Of a DNA stretch of 32,877 bases, positions 1 to 7,512 are shown one piece after another (position 1 is the first letter of the stretch; each line of letters begins with the position of its first letter). The notes beneath the pieces are model-generated. The model was not told the origin of the DNA. It saw nothing but the letters and a program-made list of their open reading frames with translations, and made no database searches. The translations under genes were made by a program, and so were the position numbers. The DNA is from Cyanobacteria bacterium GSL.Bin1 (GTDB lineage: Bacteria; Cyanobacteriota; Cyanobacteriia; Cyanobacteriales; Rubidibacteraceae): contig JAAANX010000025.1 of assembly GCA_009909085.1 (NCBI GenBank), positions 1 to 32,877 on the forward strand, written 5' to 3'.

Positions 1-111
1 CGAATGGCTTATGTGTAGCCTAAGAAAATGTGAGTCTCAACCGCATCGAGCGGTATCGACTCACCCGCTTTCCTCCCCCACCTGTTCCGAGGTGGGGGAG
101 TCCCACGGATC
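1..111. mobile_element. Possible right end of an IS200/IS605-type element (partial)
   Basis: Two strong hairpins lie in series. The first pairs GTGAGTC (30-36) with GACTCAC (58-64) and has an inner ACCGC/GCGGT stem (40-44 with 50-54). The second is a perfect 11-bp stem, CTCCCCCACCT (73-83) with AGGTGGGGGAG (90-100), around a 6-base loop. Serial hairpins of this kind are typical of the right end, and of the overlapping guide-RNA scaffold, of IS200/IS605 tnpB elements. They sit where the N-terminal part of a metalloprotease gene would be expected. No transposase is visible because the window starts here, so the assignment is an inference. Confidence 0.3.
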
Positions 112-685
112 TTTTGTTGAAAATGCTCCTAAAGGTAAGCTTGCTTCTGCCGATGCTGTTGATTGCTCTGACTCGCCCGTCCTAACAGAGGAGGGAATCT
201 TTGACTTCACCAATGAAGCAAGATTTGGACCCGCCGGAGAGGTGGTTACTGCTCAGTTAGCTTCTGCGGTCACTTCTGATGCGGGCTATAACAACGTGGT
301 TGGCTTCTATACTGTGGTTGACGAAGCCGGTGGCATCGATACCGACAATGATGGTATCGCCGATGTCAATCCCGGTGAGGAGGGATATACCCGAGCGGTT
401 TTGGCTCATGCCAAGGATGCCCTTCTCACCAAAGGACAAACCGGCTCTATTGAGTTCACCGCCGGCGAGTTCGTGGTTCCCTTTCTCCTCGCTAATGGGG
501 GAGACCTCGATGAAATTCCGGCAGCACTTCCTGAAGGAGTTCAAGCTTACTTCCCTGATTTGGCTGCTAACGCTGATGGGGCTGAGCACTTCCGTGTCAG
601 CGACAAGACCCTGGGTATTGAAGACCTTTCTGGCGGCGGTGACCAAGACTTTAATGACTTCGTCTTCCAATTGGATTTTGCTTAA
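11..685 (+). CDS. DUF4114 domain protein, 5' end disrupted (remnant of a metalloprotease paralogue)
   Basis: Residues from about 50 to 224 are a complete DUF4114 domain, almost identical to the C-termini of the two downstream genes. It includes an Asp-rich DTDNDGIADVNPG stretch that looks calcium-binding and the closing GGGDQDFNDFVFQLDF signature. The HEIGH metalloprotease part found in both downstream paralogues is absent. The first 35 or so codons run through the two hairpins at 30-100 and do not look like protein-coding sequence, so the stated ATG is probably not a native start. The frame has no stop before the window edge, so it could begin further upstream. Most likely this is the surviving 3' end of a third tandem copy, cut by insertion or deletion. 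It might still be expressed as an isolated DUF4114 domain, but no convincing ribosome-binding site is visible. Confidence 0.6.
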   Translation: MCSLRKCESQPHRAVSTHPLSSPTCSEVGESHGSFVENAPKGKLASADAVDCSDSPVLTEEGIFDFTNEARFGPAGEVVTAQLASAVTSDAGYNNVVGFYTVVDEAGGIDTDNDGIADVNPGEEGYTRAVLAHAKDALLTKGQTGSIEFTAGEFVVPFLLANGGDLDEIPAALPEGVQAYFPDLAANADGAEHFRVSDKTLGIEDLSGGGDQDFNDFVFQLDFA

Positions 686-770
686 GTGTTTCCCGTCTCA
701 GTCAATCAAAATGTCAGTTTCCTAGAAAGAGGCCAAACTTTAAGCACCTTCGTATTTTCTCGAAAAAGCC

Positions 771-2570
771 ATGACAACTAACATTCAACTTTCTTTTGCC
801 CTCGGCACTCATCTGGATATGATGGTGACCTATGAGATGGCTGCCCGCATTTGGGAAACTTATCTCGATGACGATGTCACGGTCAACCTCTATGTAGGTA
901 CCACCGATTCTCTACCCACCAATGTCGCTGGGGGGGCTTTACCCGGCTTTTCTGCCTATCAAGACTACAGTACCGTTTACAACAGCCTCGTTAGCGATGC
1001 CACCAGCAGCGATGACTTCACTGCCAGGGATAATACCTTAGACAGCAACACCTATCACAAAGTCCGCGTTGAGAGTGACGAGGGAGAATCCATCTACGAG
1101 ATAGAAAATACCCAACTCAAACTCGCGCGGGCTAATGCCAAATCAATTGGGATGGTGGGTGGCGCACAAACAAAGCTGGATGGTTTCATTCTCATGAATG
1201 ACCTCTCGGCACATTCAACGGTAGTCTGGGATCATGATGCCGTAGACGACAGCGTCAGTTCCAGCCAGCTTGACGCCCTCAGCGTTGCCCTCCACGAAAT
1301 CGGTCATACCCTGGGCTATGTCAGTGGGTTGGATGCTCCCGGCTTACTGATTGCTACCGAAAACTTCCAAAGCGCAGAAGTTGAAGAAACTTCATCCAGC
1401 TACTACCAAGACTTGGTGAACAACCTCCATCACATTACCCCCCTCGATCTGTTCCGTCGTTCTCTAGATACCGCTGGCACTCGAACCACCGAGTTCACCA
1501 TCGGCAATCACCCCTACTTCTCGATCAACGGCTCGACCAACCTCGGCGATTTCTCCGAAGGACTGGCGACTAGCTTAGGGGGAGACGGCTACCAAGCCAG
1601 CCACTGGAAAAATAGCAGCAATCCCCTGGGCATCATGGATCCCACGATTAGCACAGGGGAAACGATGACCATCGAAGAGCTTGACCTCCGCGCCTTTGAT
1701 GTCATCGGTTGGGACCGCCAAAATCTGGGCTACGACCTCGCTAGCCTCGAGCAAGCCGTTCAAGACGACTTGGTGCAGCAGGCCAAGGGCGTCAAAACTT
1801 ATGCCGACCTCGAAGCCAACCCGGGCAAATGGGATAACCTCCAAGACGACCTCTCTTGGGATCTTGCGGAAATGATCTATGAATCCCAGGTTTACGAAAG
1901 TCTCTGGGGAGGTAACGGCACAAGTTGGTCATCGATTAGTGATGTCTATAACAGCCTCTGGGGAGGCAACGGCACGACTTGGCAGGTCATTCCTGAGACC
2001 CTCACTCAGTTGATGCATCTAGTTGCTAAATTTTCCACGTTTGAAGAAGGAATTGATTCGCCCGTCCTAACAGAGGAGGGAATCTTTGACCTCACCAATG
2101 AAGCAAGATTTGGACCCGCCGGAGAGGTGGTTACTGCTCAGTTAGCTTCTGCGGTTACCTCTGATGCGGGCTTTAACAATCTGGTTGGCTTCTATACCGT
2201 GGTTGACGAAGCTGGTGGTATCGATACCGACGATGATGGTATCGCCGATGTCAATCCCGGTGACGATGGCTATACCCAAGCTGCTTTAGCTCATGCCGAG
2301 GATCCCCTTCTCACCAAAGGACAAACCGGCTCCATTGAGTTCACCGCCGGCGAGTTCGTGGTTCCCTTTCTCCTCGCTAATGGGGGAGACCTTGATGAAA
2401 TTCCGGCAGCACTTCCTGAAGGGGTTCAAGCTTACTTCCCTGATCTGGCTGCTAACACCGATGGGGCTGAGCACTTCCGTGTCAGCGACAAGACCCTGGG
2501 CATTGAAGACCTTTTTGGCGGGGGCGACCAAGACTTTAATGACTTCGTCTTCCAATTGGATTTTGCTTAA
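771..2570 (+). CDS. Secreted zinc metalloprotease with C-terminal DUF4114 domain
   Basis: The 599-residue protein has a protease region (about 1-320), a short tryptophan-repeat linker and a DUF4114 domain (about 430-599). The zinc motif HEIGHTLGYVSGLD is at 175-188: H175 and H179 are ligands and E176 is the catalytic base. A downstream ASHWKNSSNPLGIMDP segment (M289) looks like the Met-turn of metzincin-type enzymes. The pattern resembles the NF038122 group of bacterial metalloproteases. The residue six after H179, normally the third ligand in metzincins, is S185, so the third ligand is unknown. The linker carries two SLWGGNGTxW motifs (DNA about 1895-1985). No N-terminal signal peptide is visible; export could use a type I pathway, which is an inference. 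The gene lies 85 bp after the DUF4114 remnant and 77 bp before its paralogue, on the same strand. No strong Shine-Dalgarno sequence precedes the ATG. Confidence 0.85.
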   Translation: MTTNIQLSFALGTHLDMMVTYEMAARIWETYLDDDVTVNLYVGTTDSLPTNVAGGALPGFSAYQDYSTVYNSLVSDATSSDDFTARDNTLDSNTYHKVRVESDEGESIYEIENTQLKLARANAKSIGMVGGAQTKLDGFILMNDLSAHSTVVWDHDAVDDSVSSSQLDALSVALHEIGHTLGYVSGLDAPGLLIATENFQSAEVEETSSSYYQDLVNNLHHITPLDLFRRSLDTAGTRTTEFTIGNHPYFSINGSTNLGDFSEGLATSLGGDGYQASHWKNSSNPLGIMDPTISTGETMTIEELDLRAFDVIGWDRQNLGYDLASLEQAVQDDLVQQAKGVKTYADLEANPGKWDNLQDDLSWDLAEMIYESQVYESLWGGNGTSWSSISDVYNSLWGGNGTTWQVIPETLTQLMHLVAKFSTFEEGIDSPVLTEEGIFDLTNEARFGPAGEVVTAQLASAVTSDAGFNNLVGFYTVVDEAGGIDTDDDGIADVNPGDDGYTQAALAHAEDPLLTKGQTGSIEFTAGEFVVPFLLANGGDLDEIPAALPEGVQAYFPDLAANTDGAEHFRVSDKTLGIEDLFGGGDQDFNDFVFQLDFA

Positions 2571-2647
2571 GTGTTTCCCGTCTCAGCAAATCAAAACGTC
2601 AGTTTCACATAAAGAGCTAAGCATCTTCGTATTTTCTTGAAAAAGCC

Positions 2648-4495
2648 ATGACAGACATTCAACTTAGTTTTGCCCCTGGTACAACCCTTGAAATGATGGT
2701 GACCTATGAGATGGCTGCCCGCATCTGGGAAAACTATCTCGGTGACAATGCCACTGTTCATCTCTATGTAGGGATGAGCAATCAGCTACCTAGTGATGTC
2801 GCTGGGGGAGCTTTAATGGGCTATTCCGCCTATCAGCAGTATGGCGCCATCCACGATAGTCTCGTGAATGATCAAATCAGCAACGATGACACGGCAGCCA
2901 CTAGTAATCTGAGTACCAACTCTTACCATACAGTTCGGATCAGGGGAAAAAATCATACGGAAACTCCATCGACCTCAGAGCTGAAACTGACTCGAGCCAA
3001 TGCCAAAGCAATTGGGATGGTGGGTGGCGCACAAACAAAGCTCGATGGTCTGATTCTCATGAATGACCTCTCGGCACATACCAATGTCAGTTGGGACTAC
3101 GATGCAGTCAACGCGGAGGTCGGCTCTGACCAAATTGACGCCCTCAGCGTTGCTCTCCATGAAATCGGTCATACCCTCGGCTTTGTCAGTGGAATTGATA
3201 TCTCCCCCTTATTAACAGCAACTATTAATCTGGAATCTACCCCTGGGAATTTATCCTCAAAGTACGGCTATGACATCTTAGTCGATAATCTCCCCCAACT
3301 GACTCCCCTCGATTTATTCCGTTATTCTAGTCAAACTAAAGGCACGATGATGACAGAACTCACTCCTGGTGCCACTCAATACTTGTCAATTGACAACGGG
3401 AACACCAAGCTTGGCAACTTTGCTAAAGGAGTGAGTGTAGATGGCGCCCAAGCCAGCCACTGGAAAAACTCAGGTAATCCTTTAGGCATTATGGACCCCG
3501 ACATCGACCTCGGCGAACGCATGACGATTTCTGATCTCGATCTGCTTACCTTCGATGTCATTGGGTGGGATCGTCAAAGTGCCCTCATTGATTTGGAGAT
3601 GCTCCAAACAGATGCTCAAGCACACTTAGCCAATCAACTCCAGACTAGTGTAACTGAAATGCTAGCTGATCCCACAACTGCTGCCGAAAACCTTACCATC
3701 GACCGTTCCTATGACATCGCTGAGATGGTTTATGAGTCCCAAATTTACGAAAGTCTCTGGGGAGGAAATGACACCTCTTGGTCTTCCATTGAGGATGTGT
3801 ACTATAGCCTCTGGGGAGGAAATGACACCTCTTGGCAGCAGTTCCTGAGCAATATTTCGACGATGATGTCGCTGACAGGGGCATTCCTTAGCTTTGAAGA
3901 AGGAAGAACTGAAAGCCTCTGGGGAAAAGATGATCCCTCTTGGGGTGGCACAACTAGTGTTGATAAGGTTGATTCCTCTGACTCGTCGGTTCTAACTGGA
4001 TCGGGCTTGTTTGACCTCACCAATGAGGCGGTCTTTGGACCCGCCGGAGAGGTGGTTACTGCTCAGTTAGCTTCTGCGGTCACCTCTGATGCCGGCTATA
4101 ACAACGTGGTTGGCTTCTATACCGTGGTTGACGAAGCTGGTGGCATCGATACCGACGATGATGGTATCGCCGATGTCAATCCCGGTGACGACCGCTATAC
4201 CCAAGCCGCTTTGACCAATGCTGAAGATGCCCTTCTCACCAGAGGACAAACCGGCTCCATTGAGTTCACCGCCGGCGAGTTCGTGGTTCCCTTTCTCCTT
4301 GCTAATGGGGGAGACCTTAATCAAATCCCGGCAGCACTTCCCGAAGGGGTTCAAGCTTACTTCCCTGATCTGGCTGCTAACGCTGATGGGGCTGAGCACT
4401 TCCGTGTCAGCGACAAGACCCTGGGCATTGAAGACCTTTCTGGCGGGGGCGACCAAGACTTTAACGACTTCCTCTTCCAATTGGATTTTGTTTAA
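2648..4495 (+). CDS. Secreted zinc metalloprotease with C-terminal DUF4114 domain (paralogue)
   Basis: This 615-residue tandem paralogue of the preceding gene has the same architecture: protease region with HEIGHTLGFVSGID (H171, E172, H175), the Met-turn-like NPLGIMDP segment, then DUF4114 at about 445-615. By eye the N-terminal region is roughly 60 percent identical to the neighbour, while the DUF4114 domains are nearly identical. The linker is longer and has three tryptophan motifs: SLWGGNDTSW twice and SLWGKDDPSW once (DNA about 3747-3950). As in the neighbour, the residue six after the second zinc histidine is serine. The DUF4114 domain has an aspartate-rich DTDDDGIADVNPG segment that could bind calcium. 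Substrate and partner are unknown. The C-terminus ends in FQLDFV rather than FQLDFA. No signal peptide is seen. Confidence 0.85.
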   Translation: MTDIQLSFAPGTTLEMMVTYEMAARIWENYLGDNATVHLYVGMSNQLPSDVAGGALMGYSAYQQYGAIHDSLVNDQISNDDTAATSNLSTNSYHTVRIRGKNHTETPSTSELKLTRANAKAIGMVGGAQTKLDGLILMNDLSAHTNVSWDYDAVNAEVGSDQIDALSVALHEIGHTLGFVSGIDISPLLTATINLESTPGNLSSKYGYDILVDNLPQLTPLDLFRYSSQTKGTMMTELTPGATQYLSIDNGNTKLGNFAKGVSVDGAQASHWKNSGNPLGIMDPDIDLGERMTISDLDLLTFDVIGWDRQSALIDLEMLQTDAQAHLANQLQTSVTEMLADPTTAAENLTIDRSYDIAEMVYESQIYESLWGGNDTSWSSIEDVYYSLWGGNDTSWQQFLSNISTMMSLTGAFLSFEEGRTESLWGKDDPSWGGTTSVDKVDSSDSSVLTGSGLFDLTNEAVFGPAGEVVTAQLASAVTSDAGYNNVVGFYTVVDEAGGIDTDDDGIADVNPGDDRYTQAALTNAEDALLTRGQTGSIEFTAGEFVVPFLLANGGDLNQIPAALPEGVQAYFPDLAANADGAEHFRVSDKTLGIEDLSGGGDQDFNDFLFQLDFV

Positions 4496-4543
4496 GTGTT
4501 TCCTGTCTCAGTCGAGCAAAACGTCAGTTTCTTGACAGTAAAA

Positions 4544-4576
4544 CTTTCAGCAGCGATCGCCAAATTTAACTGAAAG
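4544..4576. promoter_or_regulatory. Inverted repeat downstream of the metalloproteases
   Basis: CTTTCAG (4544-4550) and CTGAAAG (4570-4576) can pair around a 19-base loop that contains a HIP1 site (4553-4560). It could be a weak terminator or a structured leader in the 278-bp gap before the adhesin gene. No T-tract follows, so a terminator role is unproven. Confidence 0.25.
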
Positions 4577-4773
4577 AGAAATGGGATTAACGAAAGGAAA
4601 CAAACAAAAAGGCGCTATTTGCTTTTGGGATTATTTTGAACCCGATTCGTGATTTTTGAATCTAGGAACAATGACTAAAAACATGTTAGTTTTTACTTGA
4701 ATATCTACCCTAAAATTGACCGAAGCAATATCCGATCAACTCCCTTCTAAAAGTTCTCTCGCAATTTTTTAAG

Positions 4774-7512
4774 ATGTCACATAGTCAACGTCTTCTCTGG
4801 TCAAACTCATTGACACTTTTCAGCTTAGGGCTAATCTTTCCTGCCCCCTTAATCGCCCAAGTGTCTGCCCCGATCTCCGACAACACGCTTTCAACGCAAG
4901 TCAACCAGCTTGACGGGTCGAATTTCACCATTGAAGGAGGAAAGGTATCTGGGAGTAATCTGTTTCATAGCTTTGAAGCTTTTTCGATTCCTACTAATGG
5001 CTCAGTGACCTTCAATAATGGAGCAAATATCCAAACCATTATCAATCGAGTGACTGGGGAGAGTTCGACCCGGATTGACGGACTCCTCCGCACGGCGCAA
5101 CCGGCGGATGTTTTCTTACTCAATCCGAATGGCATTCGTTTCGGAGAAAATGCCCGACTCGATATTGGGGGGTCATTCTTTGCGACGACGGGGGAAAGTT
5201 TACGCTTCGCCGACGGGACAGAATTTAGCGCAGATTCCTCGGCTACTCCGCCTCTGCTGACGATGACGGCGCCGGTGGGGGTGCAGTATGGGGCAAGTCC
5301 AGGGGCAATTACTGTTGCGGGCTCTGGTAGCAATCTTCAGCTTGATTTCAACACCTTTGCCATTGATCGCAGCAACCGCAACCCAGGCTTAAGTGTCGGG
5401 ATGGGAGAGACCCTAGTCTTAGCCGGGGGAGAGATTAACCTGACTGGGGGCAATCTGACGGCTGAGGACGGACGGATTGAACTGGCGAGTGTTGGCGCAA
5501 ATGAGTTGCTGGAGATCGGTGAAGACTGGCGACTCAATCCCGAGTCAGTGGAACGTTTTGGGAACATTTCCCTGAGCGAAACCGCTTCGGCTGATGTCAG
5601 CGGTGTCGGAGGCGGCAATTTGCGCGTCATTGGCGCCAATCTAACTCTTCAGGAGGGGTCGGCTCTTTTGAGCAATACCGAAGGCGACCTTCCTGGCGGA
5701 GAAATGACCCTTGATCTCACAGAAGCAATGACGCTATCGGGAGTCCGCGTCGATAACGAAGGCAATCCGCTCTTTCCCAGCCGCATTTTTGCTGAAGTCA
5801 GTCCTGGTGCAACCGGACAGGGCGGAAACGTCACGATTAATACCAGGGGCCTCAACCTTTCAGAAGGGGCACAAATTGCTGCTCAGACGTTTGGCTTAGG
5901 GGATGCTGGCGTTTTAGAAGTCAATGCTGATCAAATTCTCTCTCTTGGGGGAACGCGCCTTGGTCCAACGGGATTGTTTGCTATTACGGCAAATTTAGGG
6001 AATGCGGGAGAACTTAAGATCAATACAGGCTACTTAGGAATCGGGGGGGGCTCGCAGCTTTCTACCTCATCCTTTAGTCCCAGCAATGCCGGTCAAGTGA
6101 GCATTGTTGCCGACACCGTCGAAGTAGTCGGCGGTGCCCAGGATTTGGGAGCAAGCTCCATTTTATCTCGGGGAGAAACCCCTGCCTATCAAGGGAGTGG
6201 CGGAGAGATAAACCTGACCGCAGACAATCTTGTCGTTGCCGACGGAGCGAGGATTCAAACTGGCTCAGACGGTGGGGGGCAAGGGGGGCAGTTACAAGTT
6301 AATGCCACCGATATTCAGCTGGTTGGAACTTCGCCGAGTGGGAGTGCTGGGGGATTATTTTCCTTTGTTGCTCCCTCTGATTCTCCCTTTCTTCCCCAGT
6401 TAGCCACGGCGAATGGAGGGGATATCATCGTTAATACCCAAACCCTGGAGATTACAGACGGGGGGCAAATTGCCACTTCTACTGCCGGTTCAGGGGATGG
6501 TGGAGATTTAAAGATTTCTGCCGAGCGGGTTGAGTTATCTGGAACCGGGAGTATCGCTGCCAGTGGACTCTTTGCCAGTTCCTTAAGCCCGATTAATCCC
6601 AGTAATGGACAGGTATCTCCTCAAGCTGGTGCCGGGGGCAATATCACCGTAAACAGTAATCAAGTTCTCGTTCGCGATGGAGCAACCATTAGTGCTAGCA
6701 ATTTCCCTAGTAGTAGTAATAATCCTGATGTCGCCCCCGGAGAAGGTTCAGCAGGGAATGTTACCGTGACCGGCAACTTGATTGAACTCGACGATCGCGC
6801 ACTGATTACTGCTTCCACCGCCAGCGGAGGACGGGGCAATGTCACCCTGAGCGCCAATGACCTCCTGCAACTAAACCGCAATAGCAACATTGCCGCTAAT
6901 GCCCAAGGCACAGAACCTGGGGGCAATATTGCCATTGATGCGCCCTTTCTCATCGGTCAGAACAATAGCGACATCACCGCCAATGCCGTTAATGCCAGAG
7001 GCGGACGGGTCAATATTACGACCAACGCCATCTTCGGGCTCCAGGTACGGGAACAGCAAACCGATTTATCCGATATTACCGCCAGTTCTGAACTCGGGGC
7101 AGAGTTTCAGGGGATTATTACGATTAATTCTCCCGAGGTTGACCCCAGCGAAGGCTTAGTAGAACTGCCCGATACCCCTGTGGATGTCACGAATTTAATT
7201 GCTCAAGGCTGTGCCGCCACTGAAGGCAATGTCTTTGTCGTTACCGGACGGGGAGGATTGCCGGAAGCGCCGAACCAAACTTTGCGCGGGGCAGCGGTAT
7301 GGCAAGATCTACGCCCTCTTGGAAATGAAACTGTTGCCCAAGCTCCCCCAGAAGTGACCCCTCCAGAACAAGCGATTGAGGCGCAGGGCTGGGTGAGTGA
7401 TGCCAATGGGGAAATTTGGCTGGTTGCCCAAACTCCCAATCCTTCACTCGAGAGCGCGTCGAAGCAAGTCATTGATTGTCGAACCCTTAACTCCCAAGAA
7501 AACGTAAGATGA
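4774..7512 (+). CDS. Two-partner secretion adhesin (TpsA, filamentous haemagglutinin-type)
   Basis: The 912-residue exoprotein has a signal peptide (about 1-29, ending PAPLIAQ). A TPS/haemagglutination-activity domain follows (about 30-170) with the motifs NLFHSF and FLLNPNGIRFG (NPNG at 117-120) that TpsB recognises during secretion. The rest is a long Gly/Asn/Thr-rich beta-helix with many GGxxxVN-type turns. The C-terminal region holds the EGNVFVVTGRGGLP segment typical of cyanobacterial TpsA proteins. The only two cysteines are C813 and C902, both in the last 100 residues, which suggests a disulfide loop like the C-terminal anchor of HMW1 or CdrA. It is first in a block with a CHAT protease (ATGA overlap), TpsB, DUF928 and two CHASE2 c-di-GMP proteins. 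Family knowledge: crosses the inner membrane by Sec and the outer membrane through TpsB. Role as a surface adhesin is inferred. Confidence 0.9.
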   Translation: MSHSQRLLWSNSLTLFSLGLIFPAPLIAQVSAPISDNTLSTQVNQLDGSNFTIEGGKVSGSNLFHSFEAFSIPTNGSVTFNNGANIQTIINRVTGESSTRIDGLLRTAQPADVFLLNPNGIRFGENARLDIGGSFFATTGESLRFADGTEFSADSSATPPLLTMTAPVGVQYGASPGAITVAGSGSNLQLDFNTFAIDRSNRNPGLSVGMGETLVLAGGEINLTGGNLTAEDGRIELASVGANELLEIGEDWRLNPESVERFGNISLSETASADVSGVGGGNLRVIGANLTLQEGSALLSNTEGDLPGGEMTLDLTEAMTLSGVRVDNEGNPLFPSRIFAEVSPGATGQGGNVTINTRGLNLSEGAQIAAQTFGLGDAGVLEVNADQILSLGGTRLGPTGLFAITANLGNAGELKINTGYLGIGGGSQLSTSSFSPSNAGQVSIVADTVEVVGGAQDLGASSILSRGETPAYQGSGGEINLTADNLVVADGARIQTGSDGGGQGGQLQVNATDIQLVGTSPSGSAGGLFSFVAPSDSPFLPQLATANGGDIIVNTQTLEITDGGQIATSTAGSGDGGDLKISAERVELSGTGSIAASGLFASSLSPINPSNGQVSPQAGAGGNITVNSNQVLVRDGATISASNFPSSSNNPDVAPGEGSAGNVTVTGNLIELDDRALITASTASGGRGNVTLSANDLLQLNRNSNIAANAQGTEPGGNIAIDAPFLIGQNNSDITANAVNARGGRVNITTNAIFGLQVREQQTDLSDITASSELGAEFQGIITINSPEVDPSEGLVELPDTPVDVTNLIAQGCAATEGNVFVVTGRGGLPEAPNQTLRGAAVWQDLRPLGNETVAQAPPEVTPPEQAIEAQGWVSDANGEIWLVAQTPNPSLESASKQVIDCRTLNSQENVR

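Larger units (their letters stand above)
173..4532 (+). repeat. Three near-identical 550-bp DUF4114-module repeats
   Basis: Copies lie at about 173-721, 2058-2607 and 3983-4532. Each holds the DUF4114 coding segment, the stop codon and about 35-45 bases of 3' flank beginning GTGTTTCC and running to the motif CAGTTTC. The copies are very similar at DNA level, including at synonymous positions, whereas the N-terminal halves of the two full genes (771 and 2648) are clearly more diverged. The spacers before the two full genes also share CTTCGTATTTTCT a few bases before the ATG. Confidence 0.8.

Noticed and set aside
257-670. Minus-strand open frame of 137 codons, repeated at 2286-2555 and 4067-4480
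   Set aside because: It is the antisense shadow of the DUF4114 repeat; it recurs only because the sense sequence is repeated and has no independent start or family match.
1895-3950. Regular repeats considered as a CRISPR array
   Set aside because: The repeats are in frame within proteins, have unequal spacing and encode SLWGG motifs; no CRISPR array is present in the window.
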